Assembly: GCA_964509545.1 (NCBI GenBank)
Contig: CAZDXQ010000017.1
Span: 6,977-70,976, forward strand
Length of the DNA: 64,000 nt
Source of the DNA: JADJWR01 sp964509545
Lineage (GTDB): Bacteria > Pseudomonadota > Gammaproteobacteria > Burkholderiales > Burkholderiaceae_F
Reading direction: 5' to 3'
Shown here: one piece after another, positions 9,797 to 18,373 of the stretch
Numbering within the stretch: the stretch's first letter is position 1
How the letters are laid out: each line of letters starts with the position of its first letter
Notes under the pieces: generated by a model
Database searches by the model: none
What the model saw: the letters and a program-made list of their open reading frames with translations, nothing else
What the model was told of the DNA's origin: nothing
Program-made: the position numbers and the translations under genes

Positions 9797-10978
9797 ATGA
9801 AAGCGCCAGCCGCCACCGAGCGGGCGCTCGGCATCGAGCCGTTCTATGTGATGGAGATCGTCAAGGAGGCGCAACGCCTTGCCGACATGGGCCGGTCGAT
9901 CATCCACCTGAGCATCGGCGAGCCGGATTTCACCGCGCCGCCGCCCGTCCAGGCTGCGGCGCGCGCCGCCATCGAGGGCGGCCGGACGCGGTACACGCCG
10001 GCGCTCGGCCTCGACGCGTTGCGCGAGGCAATTGCCGCCGATTACGCGAGGCGCTTCGGGCTGCAGGTTGCGGCCGAGCGGATCGTCGTTACGGCCGGCG
10101 CCTCCGGAGCCCTGCTGCTTGCCCTGGCGGCGTTGCTCGAACGTGACCGCAACGTGCTCATGCCGGACCCGAGCTACCCATGCAACCGCCATTTCGCCGC
10201 GGTGTTCGAGGGCCGTGCGCAACTGCTTCCCTGCGGGCCGGAGACCCGCTTCCAGCCCACCGCATCGCTGGTCCGGGCGGCGTGGAACGAGCGCAGCGCC
10301 GGCGTACTGCTGGCATCTCCGTCGAATCCCACGGGAACGTCGATCGAGCCGGCCGTGCTGGCCGAGATCGTCGACACGGTACGGGCCCGATCCGGCTTCG
10401 TCATCGTCGACGAGATCTATCAGGGGCTCTGCTATGACCATGCGCCGTCGACGGCCTTGGCGCTGGGCGAAGACCTGCTCGCGCTGGCCAGCTTCTCCAA
10501 GTACTTCAGCATGACCGGCTGGCGGCTCGGCTGGCTGGTTGCGCCGCGAGAACTCGTCCCGGTCTTCGAGAAGCTGGCGCAGAACCTGTTCATCTGCCCG
10601 TCGGCCATCGCGCAGCATGCCGCGCTGGCGTGCTTCTACGACGAGGCGATGGCCACTTACGAACAGCGACGGGCCGAGTTCTGCAGCCGCCGCAACTTTC
10701 TGGTGCCGGCCTTGCGCGAACTCGGCTTCGACATCCCGGTCGTGCCGGACGGCGCCTTCTACATCTACGCAGGCATCAGTCGCTGGGCCGATGACAGCTG
10801 GGGCTTCGCATTCGAGCTGCTGCGCGAGGCCGGGGTCTGCGTTGTACCGGGGCGCGACTTCGGATCAGCCCAAACTGCAAGCTATGTCCGCGTTTCCTAC
10901 GCCAACAAGCGGGAAAATCTCGAGGAGGCGATCCGTCGCATCGATCATTACCTGCGCTGCAGGTCGCGAACCCGATGA
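9797..10978 (+). CDS. Class I/II pyridoxal-phosphate aminotransferase
   Basis: A 393-residue fold-type I aminotransferase of the aspartate aminotransferase superfamily. The cofactor lysine is Lys235 in SFSKYFSMTGWRLGW. Other conserved sites are SNPTG (Asn177), DEIYQG (Asp205, Tyr208) and YVRVSYAN with the substrate-carboxylate arginine near the C-terminus. The substrate cannot be fixed from sequence. The N-terminal pattern (IEPFYVMEIVKEA, IIHLSIGEPDF) is typical of proteins annotated as aspartate or alanine aminotransferase-like in betaproteobacteria. No neighbouring pathway genes narrow the choice. The start follows a weak GGCGGAA site. Confidence 0.88.
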   Translation: MKAPAATERALGIEPFYVMEIVKEAQRLADMGRSIIHLSIGEPDFTAPPPVQAAARAAIEGGRTRYTPALGLDALREAIAADYARRFGLQVAAERIVVTAGASGALLLALAALLERDRNVLMPDPSYPCNRHFAAVFEGRAQLLPCGPETRFQPTASLVRAAWNERSAGVLLASPSNPTGTSIEPAVLAEIVDTVRARSGFVIVDEIYQGLCYDHAPSTALALGEDLLALASFSKYFSMTGWRLGWLVAPRELVPVFEKLAQNLFICPSAIAQHAALACFYDEAMATYEQRRAEFCSRRNFLVPALRELGFDIPVVPDGAFYIYAGISRWADDSWGFAFELLREAGVCVVPGRDFGSAQTASYVRVSYANKRENLEEAIRRIDHYLRCRSRTR

Positions 10979-11017
10979 ACGCGGAGTCCGCCCGCGCGGT
11001 GGAGAAGGATACCTGGG

Positions 11018-11031
11018 ATAAGAATTCTTAT
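11018..11031. repeat. Perfect 14-bp palindrome flanked by imperfect direct repeats
   Basis: ATAAGAATTCTTAT is perfectly self-complementary and is an AT-rich island between two convergent genes. It sits between two 18-base direct repeats at 10978-10995 and 11038-11055 that match at 15 positions. It may be a protein-binding site or chance; nothing else lies in the 130-base gap. Confidence 0.4.
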
Positions 11032-11108
11032 GCTGCAAACGCGGAATTCACCCGCAAGGGGGCGACCGCCCGATCCGGCGCTTGCCGGGCGCAGGCGGCT
11101 GCGCCGAC

Positions 11109-11996
11109 TCAGGTCGCCTGACGTGAGGTGGCTGGCACCGTCTCCGGCTTGGCGTCGACCGCAGTAGGAACCAGCACAGCCGCGGGCTTGCTTTCGACGC
11201 GGGTATCGGCGCGCAGGCCGGCGGCAAGCGCCGAACGGATGTCGCCGCCGGCCGCGATCCTGATCCGCGCCGCCTCGCCAAGGACGCGCGCGGAATAGCC
11301 GCCGTCATCGGGCAGGTTGCCGGCTCCGACATAGAGCTGCAGCCCGCGCTCAACCGATCCACCGCGCTGGATCAGGTCTTTCAGGATCTCAGAGCCCACC
11401 TTCAGGTTGGCAATCGGATCGAGCGCCGCATGGTCGCCGCCATGCGAGACGAACCTCTCGCTGTGTACCCGGGTCATCACCTGCATCAGGCCCTGGGCGC
11501 CCATCGAACTCTGCGCAAAGGGGTTCATGCTGGACTCGATCGCCGTCACGGCCAGGATCAGCATCGGATCGAGGCCAATCGAGCGGCCGGTGCTGAACGC
11601 TTCGCCGACGATCTGACGAACGGCGTTTTCCGCGACCCGGTACCGGCGTGACAGATAACGGGTCACGTTTTCCTGCTGCGGTTCGACCTTGCCTGCTGGC
11701 ACCGTCGAAAGCCAGTCGCTCCAGCGTCCGGACTTCGCCTCGACGACTTCCGGCGCCTCGACGACGACGGCCGGCAGTTGCGTCGCGGCGGCCGAGGCAA
11801 CCATCAGCGCCGCTGAAACGGCCTGGTCTCGCGCCTGTTCGCTGGTCAGCAGCGCGAAGGCCGCCGACAGCGCCGCGAAGCCGGCCAGGCCGACGGCGGT
11901 GCGCGCGACGATGGCCATGCCGCTGACGACGTCACGGCCGGCAGCAGCCCAAGCCGCCGCCGCGGGTGCCAGAAAACACTTGGTGAGCAACGACAT
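11109..11996 (-). CDS. Lytic transglycosylase (SLT domain)
   Basis: Lytic transglycosylases cut murein glycan strands to give 1,6-anhydromuramic ends. The 295-residue product has an SLT domain from about residue 125: the catalytic Glu is Glu154 in AVTAIESSMNPFAQSS, followed by MGAQGLMQV and, later, LQLYVGAGN. A hydrophobic stretch at about 28-50 probably serves as a signal anchor, since no standard signal peptide starts the protein. The C-terminal 50 residues are Ala/Val/Pro-rich and probably disordered. AGGAGGT directly upstream (12001-12007) fixes the start. It is a single gene, convergent to the aminotransferase gene. Confidence 0.9.
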   Translation of the reverse strand: MSLLTKCFLAPAAAAWAAAGRDVVSGMAIVARTAVGLAGFAALSAAFALLTSEQARDQAVSAALMVASAAATQLPAVVVEAPEVVEAKSGRWSDWLSTVPAGKVEPQQENVTRYLSRRYRVAENAVRQIVGEAFSTGRSIGLDPMLILAVTAIESSMNPFAQSSMGAQGLMQVMTRVHSERFVSHGGDHAALDPIANLKVGSEILKDLIQRGGSVERGLQLYVGAGNLPDDGGYSARVLGEAARIRIAAGGDIRSALAAGLRADTRVESKPAAVLVPTAVDAKPETVPATSRQAT

Positions 11997-12473
11997 GCGT
12001 ACCTCCTTATGCTGAGCGGCCGCCGGCTGTGCCGGCTGTCCTCACTCACAGGTTGGAACGTCAGCGGGAGCGTGTTGCGATGCTCCGCACTGCTTTGCCG
12101 TTCCGTTTGCCCTGACCGGATCGGCTCGGAAGCCACACCAGCGTTGTCCGCCTGGCGCAGCAACCCAAATATGCAGGACCGGTGAAAACGATCCTTTTTG
12201 ACTACCGCCTTTCGGCGGCTCGCGTTCCCGGCCGCAAAGGACGGGGCAGCGATGGCATTCTACGGCCGCAGCAAGGTAGTCCGATCGTCTCGTTCGTCGG
12301 AACTGCTGCGTAGCAGCATTTTCGCACGACTCCGCTGGCGGATCGCTGCCGGCTTCGGGTGATGCCTGAATCTTGTTAATTCAAATGGTTGTCTCCAGGC
12401 TCTGCAATCTCATCCCGCGATCCCCGGCGGTGAGCAAGTGCAGACTATCGCGTTGCAAAAAAACCGACTCTAG
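11997..12473. other. 477-base divergent intergenic region upstream of ubiD
   Basis: The region is long for this genome. It holds a hairpin followed by four Ts (TGCTGC 12304-12309, loop GTA, GCAGCA 12313-12318, TTTT 12319-12322) that could end a short plus-strand transcript, and a second hairpin around CCGCCTTTCGGCGG near 12208. The last 100 bases before ubiD are AT-richer and probably contain its promoter. No open reading frame looks genuine. Confidence 0.4.
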
Positions 12474-13985
12474 ATGAAGTACTCCGATCTGCGCGACTTC
12501 GTTGGGCAACTGGAGGGGCGTGGCGAACTGCGCCGGATACGCGTCCCGGTATCGCCGGCCCTCGAAATGACCGAGATCTGCGACCGCACCCTGCGCGCGG
12601 GTGGGCCGGCACTGCTGTTCGAGCAGCCGACAGGCTCGACGATGCCCGTGCTGTGCAATCTTTTCGGCACGCCGCAACGGGTCGCACTGGGCATGGGCGC
12701 GGACGGCACTGCCGCCCTGCGCGAGGTCGGCGAACTGCTCGCGTCACTGAAGGAGCCGGAACCGCCCAAGGGAATCAGGGACGCGCTGGGCAAGGTGGCC
12801 ATGCTCAAGGCAGCGCTGTGGGACATGGCACCGAAGACGATCCGCTCGGCGGCATGCCAGCAGGATGTGTGGGAGGGCAGCCGGGTCGACCTCGGCCGAC
12901 TGCCCATCCAGACCTGCTGGCCCGGCGATGCCGGTCCGCTGATCACCTGGGGTCTGGTGGTGACCCGTGGCCCGCACAAGAAGCGGCAGAACCTCGGCAT
13001 CTACCGGCAGCAGGTCATCGGCCCAAACAAGCTGATCATGCGCTGGCTGGCGCACCGGGGCGGAGCCCTGGATTTTCGCGACCATCGGCTGGCCCACCCC
13101 GGGACGCCTTTTCCGATCGCCGTCGCGCTTGGCGCCGATCCGGCGACGATCCTTGGCGCGGTGACGCCGGTTCCGGACACGCTGTCCGAGTACCAGTTCG
13201 CCGGACTGCTGCGCGGCGCGCGGACCGAAACCGTCCGTTGCATCGGCATGGACCTGCAGGTGCCAGCCGGCGCCGAGATCGTGCTCGAAGGCCATATCCA
13301 AGCCGATCCGGCCAACGCCGGCGGCCGTCTCAGCGCCGCCAATGCGGGCTACGAGACCGCGCTCGAAGGGCCGTTCGGCGACCACACCGGCTATTACAAC
13401 GAGGTCGAGCGCTTCCCGGTGTTCACGGTCGAGCGGATCACCATGCGCCGCGACCCCATCTATCACTCCACCTACACCGGCAAGCCGCCGGACGAGCCCG
13501 CCATCCTCGGCGTAGCCCTGAACGAGGTGTTCGTCCCGATCCTGCGCCGGACTTTCCCGGAAATCGTCGACTTCTACCTGCCACCGGAAGGATGCAGCTA
13601 CCGGATGGCCGTGGTATCGATGCGCAAGCAGTACCCGGGCCATGCCAAGCGGGTGATGTTCGGCGTCTGGAGCTTCCTGCGCCAGTTCATGTATACGAAG
13701 TTCATCGTCGTCGTCGACGACGACATCGACGCGCGCGACTGGAAGGAAGTGGTCTGGGCGATCACCACGCGGATGGACCCGGTACGCGACACGGTGCTGG
13801 TCGACAACACGCCCATCGACTATCTCGACTTTGCCTCTCCGGTGTCGGGACTGGGCGGCAAGATGGGGCTGGACGCCACCAACAAGATGGCCGGGGAGAC
13901 CGCGCGCGAATGGGGCCGACCGATCGTGATGGATCCGGGCGTCAAGGCGCGTATCGATGCAATATGGGACGACCTCGGCATCTAG
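12474..13985 (+). CDS. ubiD: 4-hydroxy-3-polyprenylbenzoate decarboxylase
   Basis: UbiD removes the carboxyl group of polyprenyl-4-hydroxybenzoate in ubiquinone synthesis, using prenylated FMN supplied by UbiX. The 503-residue product covers the whole family: MKYSDLRDFVGQLEGRGEL at the N-terminus, NLGIYRQQVIGPNK and the surrounding prFMN/metal region, and the C-terminal DNTPIDYLDFASP region. No ubiX is present in the window. The start fits the family although no ribosome-binding site precedes it (the upstream bases are GCAAAAAAACCG). It works in the same pathway as the polyprenyl synthase at 51262. Confidence 0.95.
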   Translation: MKYSDLRDFVGQLEGRGELRRIRVPVSPALEMTEICDRTLRAGGPALLFEQPTGSTMPVLCNLFGTPQRVALGMGADGTAALREVGELLASLKEPEPPKGIRDALGKVAMLKAALWDMAPKTIRSAACQQDVWEGSRVDLGRLPIQTCWPGDAGPLITWGLVVTRGPHKKRQNLGIYRQQVIGPNKLIMRWLAHRGGALDFRDHRLAHPGTPFPIAVALGADPATILGAVTPVPDTLSEYQFAGLLRGARTETVRCIGMDLQVPAGAEIVLEGHIQADPANAGGRLSAANAGYETALEGPFGDHTGYYNEVERFPVFTVERITMRRDPIYHSTYTGKPPDEPAILGVALNEVFVPILRRTFPEIVDFYLPPEGCSYRMAVVSMRKQYPGHAKRVMFGVWSFLRQFMYTKFIVVVDDDIDARDWKEVVWAITTRMDPVRDTVLVDNTPIDYLDFASPVSGLGGKMGLDATNKMAGETAREWGRPIVMDPGVKARIDAIWDDLGI

Positions 13986-14003
13986 CCGGATGAGGCACGC
14001 ACG

Positions 14004-14222
14004 ATGACCCTCGAACGCAAACCAATCCGCCGCGGCGGCATCAAGTCCGCCGGATACGACCGCAGCGCCCGCGTGCTCGAGATCGAGTTCGACAACGGCT
14101 CTGTGATCCAGCACACCGCCGTCGGCGAGGAAATCGCCCGCCGCTTTCTCGCCTCCTCCAGTCCGGGCAGTTACTACAAGGACAACATCCAGGAGGAATT
14201 CACCATCCGCCGAGTCAAGTAG
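14004..14222 (+). CDS. Small KTSC-domain protein
   Basis: The 72-residue product is almost entirely a KTSC domain, a small RNA-binding-like fold named for its presence at the C-terminus of some lysyl-tRNA synthetases. Recognisable features are IKSAGYDRSARVLEIEF near the start and SPGSYYKDNI near residues 53-62. Its role is unknown. It lies 18 bases after ubiD with a GAGG site upstream and is probably in the same transcript. Confidence 0.8.
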   Translation: MTLERKPIRRGGIKSAGYDRSARVLEIEFDNGSVIQHTAVGEEIARRFLASSSPGSYYKDNIQEEFTIRRVK

Positions 14223-14225
14223 TCG

Positions 14226-14903
14226 ATGGCACGGCGGTCCGCGCTACGCGCGTTCCTGGCATTGCTCTTTGCCGCCTGCCTGGCCTGCACCGCGCTGGCG
14301 CAAGGCGGCGACCAGACGGCTGCGATCGGCCTGTGCCCGCAGGGCAGCGCGCGACTCGACACCTACACGCAGGCGCTGTGCGATGGCGAGTCGGCGCTGC
14401 GCGCACGCCGGTTCGACGTCGCGCTGGAACGTTTTGGCTTCGCCGCCGCGCTGCCCCGCGTCGACGCGAGCCATGAACTGGCGTGGGCGGGCCTGGCGGC
14501 CGCGCACTGCGGCGCGCGCGACTTCGAGGCTGGCCGGCAGTGGGCCGAGCACTTCGCGCAGGCTCGCCGGTTATGGCAGGGCGAACTGCACTGCGAGCCC
14601 GACGGCCGCGAGCCGCGCGCGCAGCTTAGCCCGTTCGTGCACAGCAGGATGTGCAGCGATACGCTCGCGGCCGACTACGCGCTGATACGGAGCAACCCGC
14701 AGGCGGCGTACGCGATCGAGCTGCGGGCACGGCTGCAGCAGGTGGCCGACGCGGTCGCGCTGAACTGCGCCGCCACCCCTGCCACTGCGGCGAAACCGGC
14801 CGCGGCCCGTGCCGCCGCGAAAGCCGCTGCCCGCAAGACCGCGGCCAAGACGCAACGCGCCAAGCGTTCCGGCAACAAGGCCGGCCAGCGCCGCGCCAGG
14901 TGA
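14226..14903 (+). CDS. Secreted protein of unknown function with a histone-like basic tail
   Basis: I do not recognise the 225-residue product. It begins with a signal peptide (LRAFLALLFAACLACTALAQ, probable cleavage after ALA), although Cys in FAAC or CLAC could instead be a lipobox. The mature part has two helical-repeat-like stretches (CDGESALRARRFDVALERF, then AWAGLAAAHCGARDF) and several Cys residues. The last 48 residues are almost only Ala, Lys, Arg and Thr, like a histone H1 tail. The gene begins three bases after the KTSC gene and is probably co-transcribed with it and ubiD. Confidence 0.7.
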   Translation: MARRSALRAFLALLFAACLACTALAQGGDQTAAIGLCPQGSARLDTYTQALCDGESALRARRFDVALERFGFAAALPRVDASHELAWAGLAAAHCGARDFEAGRQWAEHFAQARRLWQGELHCEPDGREPRAQLSPFVHSRMCSDTLAADYALIRSNPQAAYAIELRARLQQVADAVALNCAATPATAAKPAAARAAAKAAARKTAAKTQRAKRSGNKAGQRRAR

Positions 14904-14999
14904 GGCGTCCCCACGGCTGGACCCCGCCCAGCCCGCCCCGCACCGGGGTCAGGAAACTCTTTTTGAGGCGGCCCGGCGTATGCCCTGAGGCGGCGTCCG

Positions 15000-16493
15000 C
15001 TACCGGAATACCAGCGTCGCCAGTCCGAGGAAGATGAAGAAGCCGCCCGAGTCGGTGCTGAAGGTGAGCAGCACCGAGCCGCCGATGGCCGGGTCGCGGC
15101 CCATCGCGCGCAGCACCATCGGCACCGCCAGCCCGACCGCGGCGCCGACGAGCATGTTCAGGATCATGGCCAGGAACATGACGATGCCCAGCGCGATGCC
15201 GTGCGGCGAGTCGCGATACAGCGTATAGGCGAACAGTGCCGCGATGCCGCCCCACACCGCGCCGTTGAGCAGGGCGATGGCGATTTCCTTCATCACCAGC
15301 CGGCGCTGGTTGTCGCCGACGACCTGGCCGAGCGCGATCGAGCGCACCAGCAGCGTCAGCGTCTGGTTGCCCGAATTGCCGGCAATGCCGGCGACGATCG
15401 GCATCAGGGCGGCAAGCGCCACCACCTTGGTGATGGTCCCCTCGAAGGTGTCGATCACCCGGCTGGCGAAGAACGCCGTGCACAGGTTCACCCCGAGCCA
15501 AAGCCAGCGGTTCTTCGCCGACTGCCAGACGCTGGCAAAGAGGTCTTCCTCCTCGCGCAAGCCGGCCTTGGCCAGCGCTTCCTGTTCGCTTTCCTCGCGG
15601 ATCACGTCGACCACTTCGTCGACGGTCAGGCGGCCGACCAGCCGGCCGTTGGCATCGACCACCGGCGCCGACACCAGGTCGTAGCGCTCGAAGGCCTGCG
15701 CCGCCTCGCTGGCATCGTCCATCGGCGACAGCGTCAGGATGTCGGTCTGCATCACCGCAGCCACTTCGGTTTCCGGCTCGTTGATCAGCAGCCGGTCCAG
15801 CGGCAGCGAACCCTTGAGCAGGCCGTCGCGATCGACGACGAAGACCTGGTCGGTATGGCTGGGCAGTTCGTCGAAGCGGCGCAGGTAGCGCAGCACGACC
15901 TCGAGGCTGACGTCGTCGCGGATCGACAGCGGCTCGAAGTCCATGCGCGCGCCGACGGAATCCTCGGGGTAGCTCAACGCAGCGTTCAGCTGCGCCCGCT
16001 CCTTGCTGGTCAGGTCGCGCGAGATCCGTTCGACCAGTTCCTCCGGCAGCGCCGGAGCGAGGTCGGCCAGTTCGTCGGCTTCCAGCGTGCGCGCCGCGGC
16101 CTCCAGTTCGGCCGGGTCCATCGCCGCGATCAGCGTCTCGCGCACCGCCTCGGAGACTTCGAGCAAGACCACGCCGTCGATCTCGGCCTTGACGCTGTCC
16201 CAGACCAGCAGCCGCTCGTGCGGGGGCAGCGCCTCGAGGACATAGGCGATATCGGCCGGATGCAGGCCGTCGACGATCGACTTCAGTTCGCTCAGGTGCT
16301 GGCGGTGCACCAGGGCCTCGACCAGCGGCTTCTTCTCCTCGTCGGGCACGTGCTCGCGATGCACTAGGCTCTCGACGCGCTGCTGCTTTTCGAGCACGGC
16401 CTGCACGCGCGCCAGCGCCCGCTGCGCCTCCTCTGGATCGCGCGCGGGCCGCGATACCGCAACCGGTGTCTTGTCGAGCAGTGCCTCGTTCAT
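15000..16493 (-). CDS. mgtE: Magnesium transporter MgtE
   Basis: MgtE is a magnesium-gated Mg2+ channel of the inner membrane. The 497-residue product has the three expected parts: an acidic N domain (about 60-160), a CBS pair (about 165-295) that senses cytosolic magnesium, and five membrane helices from about 310 to the end, with IAGNSGNQTLTLLVRSIALG in the pore region. Length and architecture are normal. The ATG at 16493 (MNEALLDKTPV) is the only reasonable start. It is probably transcribed alone; about 170 bases with no recognisable feature separate it from mtgA upstream. Confidence 0.95.
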   Translation of the reverse strand: MNEALLDKTPVAVSRPARDPEEAQRALARVQAVLEKQQRVESLVHREHVPDEEKKPLVEALVHRQHLSELKSIVDGLHPADIAYVLEALPPHERLLVWDSVKAEIDGVVLLEVSEAVRETLIAAMDPAELEAAARTLEADELADLAPALPEELVERISRDLTSKERAQLNAALSYPEDSVGARMDFEPLSIRDDVSLEVVLRYLRRFDELPSHTDQVFVVDRDGLLKGSLPLDRLLINEPETEVAAVMQTDILTLSPMDDASEAAQAFERYDLVSAPVVDANGRLVGRLTVDEVVDVIREESEQEALAKAGLREEEDLFASVWQSAKNRWLWLGVNLCTAFFASRVIDTFEGTITKVVALAALMPIVAGIAGNSGNQTLTLLVRSIALGQVVGDNQRRLVMKEIAIALLNGAVWGGIAALFAYTLYRDSPHGIALGIVMFLAMILNMLVGAAVGLAVPMVLRAMGRDPAIGGSVLLTFSTDSGGFFIFLGLATLVFR

Positions 16494-16662
16494 CGCGGGC
16501 GGATTCTAGGCGCCGCCCGCGCGCCGGCGGCCCGACGATTCGCGCTGCGCGGCCGAATGCGCATGCCGGCACGGATGCGAAGCGACCGGCCGCGCTGCCG
16601 CGTACCGCGCCGTCAGTTCAACGGCGACAGATCGTGCAAGGGCGCGGCGCCATGCCGCCCAC

Positions 16663-17367
16663 CTATGGAATCTGTGCGTCGCCCATGAAGCGCAGGATCG
16701 TCGCCGCGCGGCCGGCGAGATAAGCCGAACTGCGATTGCGGTCGTAGAACTTCGGCCTCGGCAGCATCGCCGCCAGTCGCGCCGACTGCTCCGGCCCGAG
16801 TCGCGCCGCCGAGCTGCCGTAATAGTGCCGCGCCGCCGCTTCGGCGCCAAAGACGCCGTCGCCCCATTCGGCAACATTCAGATAGACCTCGAGGATGCGC
16901 CGCTTGTCCCAGACGATCTCGATCATGTACGTGATGACCAGTTCCTGGCCCTTTCGCATGTAACTGCGTTCCGGAGACAGGAACAGGTTCTTGGCCAGCT
17001 GCTGCGAGATCGTGCTGCCACCACGCGCCGGGCGCCCGCGCTTGCGGTTGGCCTCGAAGGCCTTCTGGATGGCCTCCCAGTCGACGCCCTCGTGCTCCGT
17101 GAAGCGCGCATCCTCGGCGGTGACCACGGCCCGCTTCAGGTGCAGCGATATCCGGTCGTAGGCGACCCACGCATGGCGCAGCGCGGTGCCTGGCCGCGCC
17201 TGCTCGATGCGTTCCCGCTCGCGCGCCATGAACGCCGTTTCCCCCGGATTCACCCACCGGTACAGCACGATCCAGCCGAGATACCAAAGCTGCAGCAGCA
17301 GCAATGCCGCCGCGGTGAGCAGCGCCAGCCGGCCGAGCCAGCGGCCGCCCCAGCGCAGCAGATTCAT
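16663..17367 (-). CDS. mtgA: Monofunctional biosynthetic peptidoglycan transglycosylase
   Basis: MtgA polymerises lipid II into glycan strands. The 234-residue product has one membrane anchor at about 12-38 and a GT51 domain. Glu in AEDARFTEHEGVDW is the catalytic base. RGGSTISQQLAKNLFLS, RKGQELVITYMIE and KRRILEVYLNVAEWG are the other family motifs. I start at ATG 17367 (MNLLRWGGRW) since the longer frame upstream is Arg/Pro-rich and unlike the family. It follows aroE by about 150 bases on the same strand, an arrangement shared with other betaproteobacteria. Confidence 0.95.
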   Translation of the reverse strand: MNLLRWGGRWLGRLALLTAAALLLLQLWYLGWIVLYRWVNPGETAFMARERERIEQARPGTALRHAWVAYDRISLHLKRAVVTAEDARFTEHEGVDWEAIQKAFEANRKRGRPARGGSTISQQLAKNLFLSPERSYMRKGQELVITYMIEIVWDKRRILEVYLNVAEWGDGVFGAEAAARHYYGSSAARLGPEQSARLAAMLPRPKFYDRNRSSAYLAGRAATILRFMGDAQIP

Positions 17368-17521
17368 TGCGCTTGCATCACCGTTCGGTCTGTCCCTTCG
17401 CAGGAGCGGCGCACCCGCTGGCAGGTTTCGCCTGCGCGGCCGGGGCCGACGGATCCGCCAAGCGCAGCCGCCGCGCGCACGGCCTGCGGGCGCGGGCACC
17501 GTCGGCGCGGCCGGGCGGTGC

Positions 17522-18370
17522 TCATCGCGCGGTGGCGCTTTCGGAGGTGGCCTCGCTGTTCAGCAGCCGGCGCAGTTCCTTGAACACCGGCGCCGTATCC
17601 GGCCGCACGCCGCGCCAGAGGTAAAACGACTCGGCGGCCTGCTCGATCAGCATGCCGAGACCGTCGCTGACCTTGCGTGCGCCGCCGCGTCCGGCCAGCT
17701 GCATGAAGGGCGTCGGCGACGGCGCATAGAGCAGGTCGTAGGCGAGCGTGCAGTCGTCGAAGGTCTCGGCGTCGATCGGCGGAGTGGTGTGACTGAGGCT
17801 GGTCGCCGTGCCGTTGATCACCAGGTCGAAATGCTCGGCCGGCACCTCGTCGAATGACAGCGCCAGCACGCCGAACTCGTCGGCGAGCTCCTGCGCCCGG
17901 TCGTGCGTGCGGTTGGCCACGGCGATCCACTTCGGCTTCTCCTCGAGCAGCGAGCCGATCAGGCCGCGCACACCACCGCCGGCGCCGAGCACGAGGACCG
18001 AGGAATCCTCGATGCGGAACTTCATCCGCTGCGTCACATCGCGGACGAAGCCGATGCCGTCGGTGTTGTCGCCGGTGATTGCCTCGCCGTCGAACTTCAG
18101 CGTGTTCACGGCGCCGGCCAGCCGGGCGCGCGCCGTCAGCCGGTCGGCAAGCTTGGCCGCATCGAGCTTGAACGGGATCGTGACGTTCAGCCCGCGATAG
18201 CCGGCTTCGCGCAGCGCCAGCGCGAATTCCTCGAATCCATCGAGCGGCGCTTCAAGCCGTTCGTAAGTGATGTGCTGGCGCGTCTGCTGCGCGAACAGCC
18301 GGTGGATCTCCGGCGACTTGCTGTGCGCGATCGGATTGCCGACCACTGCGTACTTGTCGGGCTGCTTCAT
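17522..18370 (-). CDS. aroE: Shikimate dehydrogenase (NADP+)
   Basis: AroE reduces 3-dehydroshikimate to shikimate. The 282-residue product has the substrate-binding HSKSP at 17-20, catalytic Lys68 in NVTIPFK, Asp104 in DNTDGIGF, and the NADP-binding LGAGGGVRG with NRT downstream. I choose ATG 18370; a GTG immediately upstream (18373), directly after the stop of the TonB-like gene, is equally in frame. The gene follows the TonB-like gene without a gap, so the two are coupled. The shikimate pathway is also represented by aroQ at 25920. Confidence 0.95.
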   Translation of the reverse strand: MKQPDKYAVVGNPIAHSKSPEIHRLFAQQTRQHITYERLEAPLDGFEEFALALREAGYRGLNVTIPFKLDAAKLADRLTARARLAGAVNTLKFDGEAITGDNTDGIGFVRDVTQRMKFRIEDSSVLVLGAGGGVRGLIGSLLEEKPKWIAVANRTHDRAQELADEFGVLALSFDEVPAEHFDLVINGTATSLSHTTPPIDAETFDDCTLAYDLLYAPSPTPFMQLAGRGGARKVSDGLGMLIEQAAESFYLWRGVRPDTAPVFKELRRLLNSEATSESATAR

Positions 18371-18373
18371 CAC

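Noticed and set aside
14626..16572. Long minus-strand open frame across mgtE
   Set aside because: It overlaps mgtE in another frame, has Arg/Gly/Ala-biased composition and no recognisable motif.
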